Of a stretch of 64,000 nucleotides of DNA, positions 27,906-36,780 are shown piece after piece; the first letter of the stretch is position 1, and each line of letters opens with the position of its first letter. A program made the translations under genes and the position numbers. A model generated the notes under the pieces. The model saw only the letters and a list, made by a program, of their open reading frames with translations, searched no databases and had not been told where the DNA came from. The DNA comes from Bombiscardovia coagulans. GTDB taxonomy: Bacteria; Actinomycetota; Actinomycetes; Actinomycetales; Bifidobacteriaceae. The stretch is taken from the NCBI RefSeq assembly GCF_002259585.1, contig NZ_MWWS01000005.1, positions 124,001 through 188,000 on the forward strand, in the 5' to 3' direction.

Positions 27906-27949
27906 AGTGCCCCCCCTCGGATTCGAACCGAGAACCCACGACTTAAAAG
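27906..27949. repeat. Attachment-site copy within the intact tRNA-Lys
   Basis: The 44 bases are identical to 21401-21444; see that entry. This copy belongs to the complete tRNA gene and marks the right end of the element. Confidence 0.9.
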
Positions 27950-27980
27950 GACGCTGCTCTAACCATTGAGCCAGAGGGGC
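27908..27980 (-). tRNA. tRNA-Lys (anticodon UUU)
   Basis: On the minus strand GCCCCTC opens the acceptor stem, closed by GGGGGGC plus discriminator A. The D arm is GGCTCAATGGTTAGAGC, the anticodon loop CTTTTAA gives UUU, and the T arm is CTCGG-TTCGAAT-CCGAG. CCA is not encoded. The gene is intact and its 3' half is duplicated at 21401. Confidence 0.95.
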
Positions 27981-28132
27981 AACGTACACTATTTTACAGC
28001 TTGATCGTTTCAATGCAAGTTCTTCGTGCGTTGACTTTGTTGAACCTCAAGATTTACGATAATTTGAACGCTATATAGTGGGGGTAATTGTTCTAAAATT
28101 CTCGTTCGACGGCTGAATAGGTAGACGAAACA

Positions 28133-29146
28133 ATGGAGTATATAGAATTAGGTGCGTCAGGTATACGAATTTCTCCCATGTTTATTGGAGGAATGTCATT
28201 TGGGGAGCCGGACCCGCAGCAGCACGTGTGGACTGTGGATCAGGCTACTACGGAGTCAGTTATAGCTAAGGCTGTTGAACTTGGTGTCAATGCTATTGAC
28301 ACTGCTAATGTGTACGCTCGAGGGACTAGTGAGGAGTTCATCGGGAAAGCGTTGAAAAAGCTTGCCATACCGAGAGATGCAGTGGTTTTAGCTACTAAGG
28401 TGTACTTCAATGAAGGCCACTCCTGTGCAAAAGCTATTAAGCGCGAAATTGAAGGTAGCCTCTCTAGGTTAGGGACGGATTATGTGGATCTCTATATTCT
28501 TCATCGTTTCGATTACGAGACCCCGATAGAAGAAACAATGGGAGCTCTCAACGAATTGGTAGAAGAGGGCAAAGTTCGAGCCTTGGGTGCCAGTGAAATG
28601 TATGCATACCAGTACCACAATCTCCAGGTTGTTGCGCAGGAGAACGGCTGGGCTCCGTTATCCAGCCTGCAATGCCACTACAATTTGCTCTACCGGGAGG
28701 ATGAGCGTGAATTACTGCCGGTAGCTCGTCAATATGGGGCTTTGCCTACTCCATACAGTCCCCTCGCTTCTGGGCACCTAGCTCGGTCTACCTGGAATTC
28801 AGATTCCTTGCGTTCGCAAACTGACACCGTGCTCCGTAGCAAATATGATGCAGATAGAGATAAGGACCTGCCAATTGTTGAGCGGGTGCATGACCTTGCT
28901 CAACGTTACGGTGTGAGCATGGCGCAGGTGGCTTTGGCTTGGCATTGGGCGCATGGACCTTCGGCGCCCATTGTCGGCTGCTCGTCGCCGGAAAGGGTTG
29001 AACAGGCAGTCTGTGCTCTGGACGTCAGGCTTAGTCCCGAAGATGTTGCCTATGTAGAGGAACCATACGTGGCTCATGAACTTGTCGGACCATTGGCTCG
29101 TCCGGGTGATAGACCTCTTGCGGGAACCACAGTTTCATCTCGTTAA
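28133..29146 (+). CDS. Aldo/keto reductase
   Basis: The 337-residue protein belongs to the aldo/keto reductase superfamily. The expected catalytic residues are all present: Asp56 and Tyr61 in IDTANVYARG, Lys89 in LATKVYF and His124 in YILHRFD. The NADPH-binding part has IVGCSSPERVEQAV near the C-terminus. It resembles the YajO/YdjG-like subgroup. It stands alone just outside the tRNA-Lys element, facing away from it. Substrate unknown; a stress or sugar-aldehyde role would be a guess. Confidence 0.9.
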   Translation: MEYIELGASGIRISPMFIGGMSFGEPDPQQHVWTVDQATTESVIAKAVELGVNAIDTANVYARGTSEEFIGKALKKLAIPRDAVVLATKVYFNEGHSCAKAIKREIEGSLSRLGTDYVDLYILHRFDYETPIEETMGALNELVEEGKVRALGASEMYAYQYHNLQVVAQENGWAPLSSLQCHYNLLYREDERELLPVARQYGALPTPYSPLASGHLARSTWNSDSLRSQTDTVLRSKYDADRDKDLPIVERVHDLAQRYGVSMAQVALAWHWAHGPSAPIVGCSSPERVEQAVCALDVRLSPEDVAYVEEPYVAHELVGPLARPGDRPLAGTTVSSR

Positions 29147-29345
29147 GAGGGCACTAATGCTTTGAAAAAAAGGCACTAATCCTTGTTGCTCTTGCAATAC
29201 CCGAGGTTCATAGGGCAGTGGCAGGGAGGGGCCATTGCCTGCTAATGAGACTTGCGTAAAGAATTTCTTTGCTTCCGTTCGTGCAGCTGTCAGAGTTAGT
29301 ACAATAGTGTTCTGGTATGCATGCGACTTGTGTTGGGAGGTGGCA

Positions 29346-30533
29346 ATGGCTTCTTCAGTAAGCTTGCAGGTGCCTTCCAGTATCTTGGATTGGGTCGTGA
29401 GTATTGGCGCTCAGGATTCTCTTGACAGTGACCAACAACATCAAATTGAGCTGTGGAAGCAAGGGATTGAATCTCCTAATATCACAGATGTTACCCGTCT
29501 GAGTAACCAGCTGCACGTTCCATTTGGTTACTTCTTTCTGCGGGAGCCTATCGACGATACTCCGGCAGTTTTTGCGCGTCGTACGATCGGTTCAGTTGAT
29601 ACATACAGTCGACCTTCTAGAGAGCTAGTAGACACAGTTACTGATATGACAGCTTTGCAGGATTGGGCAAGGCAAGATCAGATAGACGCTGGTGAAGAGG
29701 TGCTTCCCTTTGTGGGATCTGTAGACACTCAAACCAGTGTTGGTTCTATAGCCCGCGCTATGAGGAAGGTTTTAGGAATAGAGTCTGACTGGTACAAGGG
29801 TCGATATAAGAACCGCGTTCTTTCCAAAGCAGAGGTTGCATTCCCTTATTTACGTGAACGCGCAGAATACGCGCACATCATTGTTATGCAGAACGGTGTT
29901 GCGGGGAGGGATACTCACCGGCCACTCGATCCTGATGAATTTCGTGCATTTGCTCTTATTGATACATACGCGCCTCTCGTATTTATCAATCGGGCTGATG
30001 AGTCTGAATCTGCCCGCTTATTTTCTTTGGTTCACGAGCTTGTCCATGTTTTCTTGGGTGAAGCCGAGTTGTTCAACGACAGCAGGATACCAAGTGCGGT
30101 ATCTGTGGTAGAGCAGGTTTGTAATGAGGTTGCTGGTCAGATCCTTATGCCAGACGAGGCGTTTTTGCAAGCTTGGGATCGAGGAACGGAGCTGTCTGTA
30201 CAAGAAAAGATACAAGAGGTACAGAATTATTTTCCTCTTTCAAAGTTGAGTATAGCGGTGAGGGCGCTGAGTTTTGCTTGTATCACGCAAGAGCAATATG
30301 AGCAATGCCAACAGCTAGCCCAGCAGTGGGCGCACAAGCAGAAACTTGAGAAGCCTAAGAAGTCTGAAGGTGGAAGCTTTTACAATACTCTCGGTAGCAG
30401 GATAGACAGGCGTATTTTAGATCGGATAGCGACGAGTGTTGCGGAAGGTAGAACTTCTTATACAGATGCATACCGGCTGACCAATACGGGGAGAAAGACC
30501 TTTCCTAAACTGTTAGAAAGGCTTGGGATATGA
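29346..30533 (+). CDS. ImmA/IrrE-family metallopeptidase
   Basis: The 395-residue protein starts at ATG 29346 after GGGAGG. The N-terminal part looks like a divergent XRE-type domain (WKQGIESPNITDVTRLSNQLHVPFGYFF). The centre carries the zinc motif LVHELVHVFLGE and the downstream VCNEVAGQILMPDEAF, which supplies the third ligand. Such XRE-COG2856 proteins control mobile elements or act as antitoxin-like partners. Its end overlaps the next gene (ATGA), so the two are co-translated. A toxin-antitoxin-like unit is the best guess for the pair. Confidence 0.85.
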   Translation: MASSVSLQVPSSILDWVVSIGAQDSLDSDQQHQIELWKQGIESPNITDVTRLSNQLHVPFGYFFLREPIDDTPAVFARRTIGSVDTYSRPSRELVDTVTDMTALQDWARQDQIDAGEEVLPFVGSVDTQTSVGSIARAMRKVLGIESDWYKGRYKNRVLSKAEVAFPYLRERAEYAHIIVMQNGVAGRDTHRPLDPDEFRAFALIDTYAPLVFINRADESESARLFSLVHELVHVFLGEAELFNDSRIPSAVSVVEQVCNEVAGQILMPDEAFLQAWDRGTELSVQEKIQEVQNYFPLSKLSIAVRALSFACITQEQYEQCQQLAQQWAHKQKLEKPKKSEGGSFYNTLGSRIDRRILDRIATSVAEGRTSYTDAYRLTNTGRKTFPKLLERLGI

Positions 30534-31084
30534 TTGAAAAAGTTCAAGGTGTGTTGGACCTGTCGTTAAATGATCCTGAGTATCTGCTTGATGCAAATTG
30601 TCTCATTGACCCATACAACCGGTATTACCAAATGAGCTTTGATCTTTCTGAACGTTTCTGGAATCGCTTAAAACAACTCGTCACATCGGGCGTTGTGGCT
30701 GTGATTGACAAGGTTAAGGATGAGGTCTACGGGAAAAATTCCGACAAACTTGACCTGTGGTTGGATGAGGTTACAAATACCATTATCGAGTGTAAGGGCT
30801 CGGAAGGTATTGTGGGACAGTATAAGCAAGTATTACAGTTTCTACAGTCGCCTGATTGTCAATATCAACAGACCGCTATTCTAGATTGGGCGGATGAAAA
30901 GGTTGCTGATCCTTGGCTCATAGGAGCTGCGTCTCATTTGAAATCTACAATCGTTACCTTCGAAAATGCTCAATCAAAAAAGGATGCGCCTTGGAAGCAT
31001 CCAAAAATTCCCACGGTTGCTAAAGCTTGCGGAATCCAATGCATACATCTGTTTGACTTCATGAAAAAAGTCGGTCATTTTTAA
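30530..31084 (+). CDS. DUF4411 (PIN-like) protein
   Basis: The 184-residue protein has the DUF4411 pattern. It opens with YLLDANCLIDPYNRYY, where Asp21 corresponds to the first acidic residue of PIN ribonucleases. The middle has VIDKVKDEVYG, and ADPWLIGAA and IVTFEN carry further acidic positions. DUF4411 belongs to the PIN clan, many of whose members are RNA-cleaving toxins. The tight overlap with the ImmA/IrrE gene, a pairing often seen for this family, supports a toxin-antitoxin-like unit, unproven here. Confidence 0.8.
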   Translation: MIEKVQGVLDLSLNDPEYLLDANCLIDPYNRYYQMSFDLSERFWNRLKQLVTSGVVAVIDKVKDEVYGKNSDKLDLWLDEVTNTIIECKGSEGIVGQYKQVLQFLQSPDCQYQQTAILDWADEKVADPWLIGAASHLKSTIVTFENAQSKKDAPWKHPKIPTVAKACGIQCIHLFDFMKKVGHF

Positions 31085-31199
31085 AGCCTGAACAACGCTG
31101 CTTGGGCACAGTAAGATGGTATGTGTAGGGGAAGCAGAACATGGAAACGATGATGTATGACGATGACGGCACCTCATCAACACAAGTGGAGGAGGCTTT

Positions 31200-31757
31200 A
31201 TGGAAGCACCAGACGGAATCCGCCTTGAGCAAGTAGGGGAGCAGTCTCAGCGACTTGCACGATCCGCTTGGCAGTACATGCAGGATTGTAAAGCTGCTGA
31301 TAATGGTTATACAGCAGGACTAGGCAGTTTGGAAGACTTAGAATCTATACAGGCTGTGGAAGAGAATTGGATTCCGCAGGTAATCAATGAAACCGAGGGT
31401 AAGCATTTGCCTGATGGATGGGTTCCAGCTATAGAGTTTTGTGCCTTGAATCAAGACAATCAGATTGTAGGTATGATTCAGCTGCGACTTGAGTTGAACG
31501 ACTTCCTTTTCAATTATCTGGGAAATATCGGTTATTCTGTTCATCCTGACTTTCGGCGCAGAGGGTATGCGCACTACATGTTGCATGAGTGCTTAGGAAG
31601 TGCCCGCCAGCATGGACTAGATCGTGTATTAGTAACTTGTAGTGTAGATAATGAAGGCAGTAGAAGGACGATTCTGTCCTGTGGTGGGCGTTTTGAAGAT
31701 ACCCGACTAAATCCAGAAGAAGGCCTCTGCCAGCGGTATTGGATTGACCTACAGTAG
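31200..31757 (+). CDS. GNAT-family N-acetyltransferase
   Basis: The 185-residue protein starts after GGAGGAGG. The acetyl-CoA-binding motif is IGYSVHPDFRRRGYAHYML, with Q/RxxGxG/A as RRRGYA. SVDNEGSRRTILSCGGRFED is the typical motif B region. The order of motifs and the length fit the GNAT family of small-molecule acetyltransferases. Substrate unknown. It appears to be a single gene. Confidence 0.88.
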   Translation: MEAPDGIRLEQVGEQSQRLARSAWQYMQDCKAADNGYTAGLGSLEDLESIQAVEENWIPQVINETEGKHLPDGWVPAIEFCALNQDNQIVGMIQLRLELNDFLFNYLGNIGYSVHPDFRRRGYAHYMLHECLGSARQHGLDRVLVTCSVDNEGSRRTILSCGGRFEDTRLNPEEGLCQRYWIDLQ

Positions 31758-31843
31758 GTGCTGTGTATGTAGCTTGTGAATGAGCTTGGCATGTTTATTG
31801 CTTTTGCCTGGTTACAGGTATCAATTTTGGCACAATAATCAAT

Positions 31844-32299
31844 ATGGTTTGGGTCATAATACTTGCATGGATTGCAGTAGTGGTCGTGTTGGTTGTTGCT
31901 CTTTTACGTTTGGCTCAGGGAGAATCTCAAGACCATATTCTCACTCGCGCAAAAGCTAGGCGAAATCAGTGGTGGTCTGATAAGGATAGTCATGCGAGTG
32001 CCTCTAGTGATCAGCAGATGCCGCGAAGGGCTGGATCAGCTCCGGCATACACGCCTCAGACTCCAGCGGTACAGCTGAGGCGTGCCCGCCCATATGAAGA
32101 CAACGAAGACACCATGGACCATCCTGTCTATGTGAACGATTCCTCTGTAGTGGAGGTTAAAGCTTTGATGACTCCAAGTCCTACGGATTCTGATGGGACG
32201 AGTGGTAAAACTGCTGATTCTCAGCTGTCTCAGACAGTACAAACAGGAGAGCTTGCTGCTGAGACCTCCGACCAGATACCCCGGACCCCTGCCAGCTGA
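31844..32299 (+). CDS. Small membrane-anchored protein before ftsY, unknown
   Basis: The 151-residue product has one N-terminal membrane helix (VWVIILAWIAVVVVLVVALL) and then a polar, low-complexity, probably unfolded tail rich in Ser, Thr, Asp and Pro. It ends 15 bases before the first possible ftsY start, so co-transcription is likely. No family recognised. Confidence 0.6.
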   Translation: MVWVIILAWIAVVVVLVVALLRLAQGESQDHILTRAKARRNQWWSDKDSHASASSDQQMPRRAGSAPAYTPQTPAVQLRRARPYEDNEDTMDHPVYVNDSSVVEVKALMTPSPTDSDGTSGKTADSQLSQTVQTGELAAETSDQIPRTPAS

Positions 32300-32314
32300 A
32301 GCTAATATGCGAAC

Positions 32315-33523
32315 GTGTCCGTTCGCGACTTTACTCTTGAGGGTATGAATACTTACGCTATTATCGCTCTCATCTGCGTAGTTGTTGTCTTAGCTGTGCT
32401 AGGAATTTGGTGGCTTGTGGCTAGGCGTCGCAAGCGAAGGATTGAAGAACAAGTAGGTCAGGTTGCTGCACAGGTGGCACAAGCTGGTGCAACATCTGCT
32501 GGTCAGGATGCTGGAGCTCAGGAATCTCAAGGTGGTAAGGTTCGATCAGGGCGGAGTGAACAAGGGTCAACCCGTAATTTAGAATCTCCTGAATCTTCAG
32601 ATTCACGAATTGTGCGACTGAGGGCGAAGCTAGCTAAGAGTCCTAACCCCTTTGGCAAGGCGCTGTTTGCTATTCTTACCAAAGACCACCTGAGCGAATC
32701 AGACTGGGAAGATGTGGAAGATACGCTCCTACGAGCAGATGTAGGTGCGGAGGCTAGTGAGCAGTTGGTAGATGAACTCAGGGCTGATGCTCGAGTGACT
32801 GGTGAAAAAGATCCCCAAAGTGTGCGTGCCATGCTGCGGGAGAAACTGTTGGACTTAGTCGAGACCGGGCAAGACCGTTCTCTGCTGGCGTCAATGCCAG
32901 GGGCTGCAAAGCCTTCAGTTATCATCATGGTTGGGGTGAATGGTACTGGTAAAACCACGACTGCCGGTAAATTAGCACGTCTTTTCGTCGCCGATGGTAA
33001 AACAGTAGTATTAGGTGCTGCGGATACTTTCCGTGCAGCTGCTGCTGATCAGCTGGAGACGTGGGGTAGTAGAGTCGGCGTTCCTGTTGTGCGATCAGAG
33101 CGAGAGGGAGCCGATCCTGCTTCGGTGGCTTTCGAAGCCTCTTCTCGCGCAAAGGAAGAGCAAGCTGATCTCTTGATTGTCGATACCGCTGGTCGCTTGC
33201 AGAACAAGGCTAACCTGATGGATGAGCTGGGCAAGATACGCCGGGTAGTAGAAAAGAATGTGCCCGTAGGTGAAGTGCTGTTAGTCCTCGATGCGACTAC
33301 CGGGCAAAATGGCATGATTCAGGCTAAGGTATTCGCGCAAGCAATCGGTATTACCGGCATCGTACTAACCAAATTGGATGGGTCAGCAAAGGGCGGTATT
33401 GTGATTTCCGTCCAGCGTGAGTTGGGTGTTCCGGTTAAGCTGGTTGGTCTGGGTGAAGGGCCTGATGACTTGGCGCCCTTCAATCCGCAGTCATTCGTTG
33501 ACGGCATTCTAGGTGACGAGTGA
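32315..33523 (+). CDS. ftsY: Signal recognition particle receptor FtsY
   Basis: The product is up to 402 residues. An N-terminal membrane helix (IIALICVVVVLAVLGIWWLV) is followed by basic residues and an acidic linker. The NG domain follows, with GTPase motifs GVNGTGKTTTAGKLA, DTFRAAAADQLE, DTAGRLQNK and TKLDGSAKGG. FtsY receives ribosomes with nascent membrane proteins from SRP and hands them to the translocon. The start may be GTG 32315 or ATG 32345 (MNTYAIIALIC); neither has an ideal ribosome site. amtB follows. Confidence 0.95.
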   Translation: MSVRDFTLEGMNTYAIIALICVVVVLAVLGIWWLVARRRKRRIEEQVGQVAAQVAQAGATSAGQDAGAQESQGGKVRSGRSEQGSTRNLESPESSDSRIVRLRAKLAKSPNPFGKALFAILTKDHLSESDWEDVEDTLLRADVGAEASEQLVDELRADARVTGEKDPQSVRAMLREKLLDLVETGQDRSLLASMPGAAKPSVIIMVGVNGTGKTTTAGKLARLFVADGKTVVLGAADTFRAAAADQLETWGSRVGVPVVRSEREGADPASVAFEASSRAKEEQADLLIVDTAGRLQNKANLMDELGKIRRVVEKNVPVGEVLLVLDATTGQNGMIQAKVFAQAIGITGIVLTKLDGSAKGGIVISVQRELGVPVKLVGLGEGPDDLAPFNPQSFVDGILGDE

Positions 33524-33554
33524 AGCATTACAGTCTTGAGAAAAGGTGAGTGAT

Positions 33555-34820
33555 ATGGATTCAGGTTCTACAGCGTGGATGCTCATGGCAGCAACGCTTG
33601 TGGTGGTTCTTACGCCGGCAGTTGCTCTCTTTTATGGCGGCATGGTGCGTGCTAAGAGCGTGTTGAATATGCTCATGCTATCGATCGGTGCTGGAATGAT
33701 GACGACCTTAGTATGGGGAATCTGGGGTTGGTCAATTGCTTTTGGGGGCAAGGATATCGGTGGAATTTTTGGTGATCCCACCACTGGATTCCTCCTTAAA
33801 GATGTAGTGACCGCTAAGGATGGTCTCTTTACTTCTGTAGACCTCAAAAATGCTTTATATCCGCGTATTATTGATGTAGGGTTTCAGGGTGCTTTGGCCA
33901 TGTTTGCAGTGACCCTTATTACAGGTGCCCTAGCTGAAAGAGTCAAGTTCTCTACGTGGATTGTCTTTGTTGGATTGTGGGTCACGTTTGATTATGCTCC
34001 TCTAGCTCACATGGTGTTCAACCATGGCCTCTTGGCGGCAGACGGTCCTATTTCTAACGCCTTGGGTGCGCCTTTACGTGACTTCGCTGGCGGCTCCGTA
34101 GTCCAACTCAATGCGGCTATAGCTGCTTTAGTTATTGTTCTCATTATTGGTGGGCGTAAAGGCTTCGGAGAACGTTTAGCTGGTCCTCACAACCTGCCTA
34201 TGTCGCTGCTCGGTGCATCCTTGCTCTTCCTTGGTTGGTTGGGTTTGAATACTGGATCAGCATTCGGAGCTACGGGCACAGCCGGTTATGCGTGGGTGAC
34301 AACCGCTTTGGCTGCCTGTGCCTCCTTGCTTGGCTGGATGGTGACGCAGAAGATCCGTGCTGGGCACTATACAGCTCGCGGTGCGGCGTATGGTCTCATG
34401 GCAGGGTTGGTGGTTATTAGTCCTGCTGCCCCTTCTGTAGCTCCGCTTTGGGCTATTGTTATGGGACTTATTGCCGGAGTAGTTTGTTGCTATACCTGTA
34501 CTCTGAAGTACTCCCTAAAGTATGACGATACCTTGAATGTAGTGGGAGTTAACGGAGTTGCTGCCCTACTAGGGATGTTGCTGTTAGGTTTCTTTGCTAC
34601 CGGTACAGGGTTGTTCTATGGTGGTGGTTATAAACAACTGCTTGTCCAGTTGGTTGTGAGCCTTATTGTTATGGTGTACTCAGCTGTTGTGACGGGCATC
34701 ATTGCGTTCGCGCTTGAGAAGGTCTTGGGCTGGAGGTTGAGCGAGGCTCAAGAAGAAGCAGGTGTTGATATATCTGCTCAAGGAGAACGGGCTTACCAGC
34801 TGACTAACAAATTCGAGTAA
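33555..34820 (+). CDS. amtB: Ammonium transporter AmtB
   Basis: The 421-residue protein has eleven predicted membrane helices. Family stretches include ALFYGGMVRAKSVLNMLM near the start, the pore region FDYAPLAHMVFNHGL, and GFLGWLGLNTGSAFG. ATG 33555 is preceded by AAAAGGTGA; GTG 33546 overlaps that site. It conducts ammonia across the membrane. amtB usually sits beside a PII gene (glnK/glnB), but here the next gene is a MATE exporter on the other strand. Confidence 0.95.
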   Translation: MDSGSTAWMLMAATLVVVLTPAVALFYGGMVRAKSVLNMLMLSIGAGMMTTLVWGIWGWSIAFGGKDIGGIFGDPTTGFLLKDVVTAKDGLFTSVDLKNALYPRIIDVGFQGALAMFAVTLITGALAERVKFSTWIVFVGLWVTFDYAPLAHMVFNHGLLAADGPISNALGAPLRDFAGGSVVQLNAAIAALVIVLIIGGRKGFGERLAGPHNLPMSLLGASLLFLGWLGLNTGSAFGATGTAGYAWVTTALAACASLLGWMVTQKIRAGHYTARGAAYGLMAGLVVISPAAPSVAPLWAIVMGLIAGVVCCYTCTLKYSLKYDDTLNVVGVNGVAALLGMLLLGFFATGTGLFYGGGYKQLLVQLVVSLIVMVYSAVVTGIIAFALEKVLGWRLSEAQEEAGVDISAQGERAYQLTNKFE

Positions 34821-34835
34821 ACGAACGTGACGAGT

Positions 34836-34874
34836 AAGAGGCAGTGGGGTGAAGGACTCACTCTGCTGCCTCTT
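34836..34874. terminator. Terminator between amtB and the MATE gene
   Basis: AAGAGGCAG (34836-34844) pairs with CTGCCTCTT (34866-34874) around an inner partial stem. It lies between two converging genes and could serve both. Confidence 0.75.
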
Positions 34875-34904
34875 TGTGTGGATACAAGCGCAATGAGTGC
34901 GGTG

Positions 34905-36299
34905 TCACGTATGCGCTAAGGCTCGATTCATCCATTGATCTGACTTGGTTCTCAGGCCGTTGAATAGTGCGCGTGCTCCAATATAGAGGAAGTTGATAGC
35001 TGACCAGAGCATGACAATCTTCCAGATTTGGTTTGTCCAATTACCCGCCCACCATGTGAGGGGGATGAGGGCTGCAACGTAGATGACAGCTGTAGCTGAA
35101 CAAGTTGCTGCTAGGTAAGGATAGTCTCCAGCGCCAATCAAGATGCCATCGAGGGCCCACATCCAGCCTGCTATAGGCATAAATACGCCTTCGACAGCCA
35201 TTCCCACTGTGATGAGGATTTGCACCGCCGGGTTGGGGCTAAATAAGGGGGCGGCCACAACGCCTAGCAGTATCATCGCCGCGCCTACAATGATGCCAAG
35301 CATCATGCCTGCGCGAGCAGAAATCTTGGTCATAATGCGTGCCCTATCTTTGTGTCGGGCACCAAGCTCTGTTGCAACCAGTGATTGGCCTGCTATACCA
35401 ACCGCATCCAAAACATTTAAAGCAAAATTCCAAGCAGAGTTAACGCCTTGGTAGCCGGCTAGTACTTGCTCACCAAGGTGGGTGGCAGCCACGACCGTAG
35501 AGGCTAAGCACACTCGCAAGGCTAGTGTGCGTAAGAAGAGTGGGAATCCGTCACCTGCCGAGTTTGCGATTCCAGACAATCGTGGTCTCAAGCTGGCCCC
35601 TTCTTTCTTGGCCCAGATAAGGGCCGGCAAGCAGAGAAAGACACCCATATACCATTCTGCGATGAGGGTGGCAACGCCTGAACCGAGGATCCCCCAATGA
35701 AAGCCAAAGACGAAGAGGACTTCCAAAACAGTGTTCAGTATGGCTCCGCTGACAGCAGCTATGAGCGTAACCTTGACTTTTTGCAGGCCGCGGAAGATGC
35801 CATTGGCTGCGTATACCAGGAGCATGGCGGGCAGTCCAAAAATGGTGGCATTAAGGTATATTTGCGCGGCTGCTAGGACATTGCCGCTCGCTCCCATAGC
35901 CTGGCATAAGGGTGAACTACATGCGACTAGTAAGGCACAAACGATGATACCGATTCCTAGCGCTAGCCACATGCCATCAATGCCGACTTCCATGCCTTCT
36001 TTGCGCTTGCCGGCTCCCATAAGTTGTGCGACTTGAGAAGTGGTGCCGTATGCCAGAAAGACGCACAAGCCTACTGTAGTAAGCAGGACGGTAGAGCCTA
36101 TTGATAAGCCAGCTAAAGCTGCATCAGAAATATGCCCCACAATAGCGGTATCGATCATGACAAAAGTTGGTTCTGCAATGAGCTGACCGAAAGTGGGTAT
36201 TGCAAGCGCTGTAATAGTCCTGTATATGGATCGCTGGCTGAAGTCCACCGTATTGTTGTGGGCTGTATGTTTTTCAGAGTCTGCCTCTTCTACATTCAT
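34905..36299 (-). CDS. MATE-family efflux protein (DinF-like)
   Basis: The 464-residue product (ATG 36299, with GAGGG upstream; ATG 36326 is an alternative) has twelve predicted membrane helices. The MATE N-terminal pattern is IPTFGQLIAEPTFVMIDTAIVGHISDAALAGLSIG, and AGYQGVNSAWNFALNVLDAVGIAGQ lies in the second half. MATE proteins use sodium or proton gradients to expel drugs and metabolites. The overall pattern fits the DinF subgroup. Confidence 0.9.
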   Translation of the reverse strand: MNVEEADSEKHTAHNNTVDFSQRSIYRTITALAIPTFGQLIAEPTFVMIDTAIVGHISDAALAGLSIGSTVLLTTVGLCVFLAYGTTSQVAQLMGAGKRKEGMEVGIDGMWLALGIGIIVCALLVACSSPLCQAMGASGNVLAAAQIYLNATIFGLPAMLLVYAANGIFRGLQKVKVTLIAAVSGAILNTVLEVLFVFGFHWGILGSGVATLIAEWYMGVFLCLPALIWAKKEGASLRPRLSGIANSAGDGFPLFLRTLALRVCLASTVVAATHLGEQVLAGYQGVNSAWNFALNVLDAVGIAGQSLVATELGARHKDRARIMTKISARAGMMLGIIVGAAMILLGVVAAPLFSPNPAVQILITVGMAVEGVFMPIAGWMWALDGILIGAGDYPYLAATCSATAVIYVAALIPLTWWAGNWTNQIWKIVMLWSAINFLYIGARALFNGLRTKSDQWMNRALAHT

Positions 36300-36559
36300 C
36301 GCTGATCTGCCCTCTGTTTCGCTCATGGGTTACCCAATGATTCTAACTGTATTGCAGTTGATGTTGCCAACTTTCCTTAAGGGATATGTGGCCTGTTGTG
36401 AAGTGAATGCTTGCCTGCTTTTATCAGGTTTGAACGACTTCGGAGGGGTGTGTCTACCGGTGAAGTATTCCTGTTCATACCATATAAGGTTGAGTGTTGC
36501 AAGGGCTTCAGGCTTCATTGATGCTTGTCCCCAAGTTTTGCACATAGTTATACCCACCA

Positions 36560-36628
36560 TGTGGATAAGTCGGTTAGTTTTCCTCGGTGACACGCCTATA
36601 ATGTGGATAACTTTTTCTTTTGTCCACA
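36560..36628. promoter_or_regulatory. Cluster of DnaA-box-like sites before dnaB
   Basis: TGTGGATAA occurs at 36560-36568 and again at 36602-36610; each is the complement of the perfect DnaA box TTATCCACA. A third related site, TTGTCCACA, is at 36620-36628 in the opposite sense. They lie in the 480-base gap between the MATE gene and dnaB, which otherwise holds no convincing gene. DnaA may control dnaB here. Confidence 0.65.
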
Positions 36629-36780
36629 AGCAGGAAGTAGCCCGTCCCCTACAGCGGTGAAGAAGTGTGACACGCATACCAATGTGGAGTAATAGTAACG
36701 GTTGGCGGAACGTAAGAACGGTAATATGCTGGGATAAAAGTCTCATCCTGAAATAGAGGGTGGGCCATAGAATCGGGTAT

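Larger units (their letters stand above)
21445..27949. mobile_element. Integrated element at tRNA-Lys, about 6.5 kb, no integrase found
   Basis: The segment lies between two identical 44-bp copies of the tRNA-Lys 3' half (21401-21444 and 27906-27949), with the intact tRNA at the right end and its displaced terminator outside the left end. Cargo comprises an IS30 remnant, small membrane proteins, a MacB/FtsX-type ABC pair and an ABC-2-type ABC pair. I find no recombinase, excisionase or replication gene, so the element is a stranded island or needs help in trans. Confidence 0.75.

Noticed and set aside
36330-36746. 138-codon minus-strand frame upstream of dnaB
   Set aside because: It runs through the DnaA-box region, has no ribosome site and its composition is not protein-like; probably chance.
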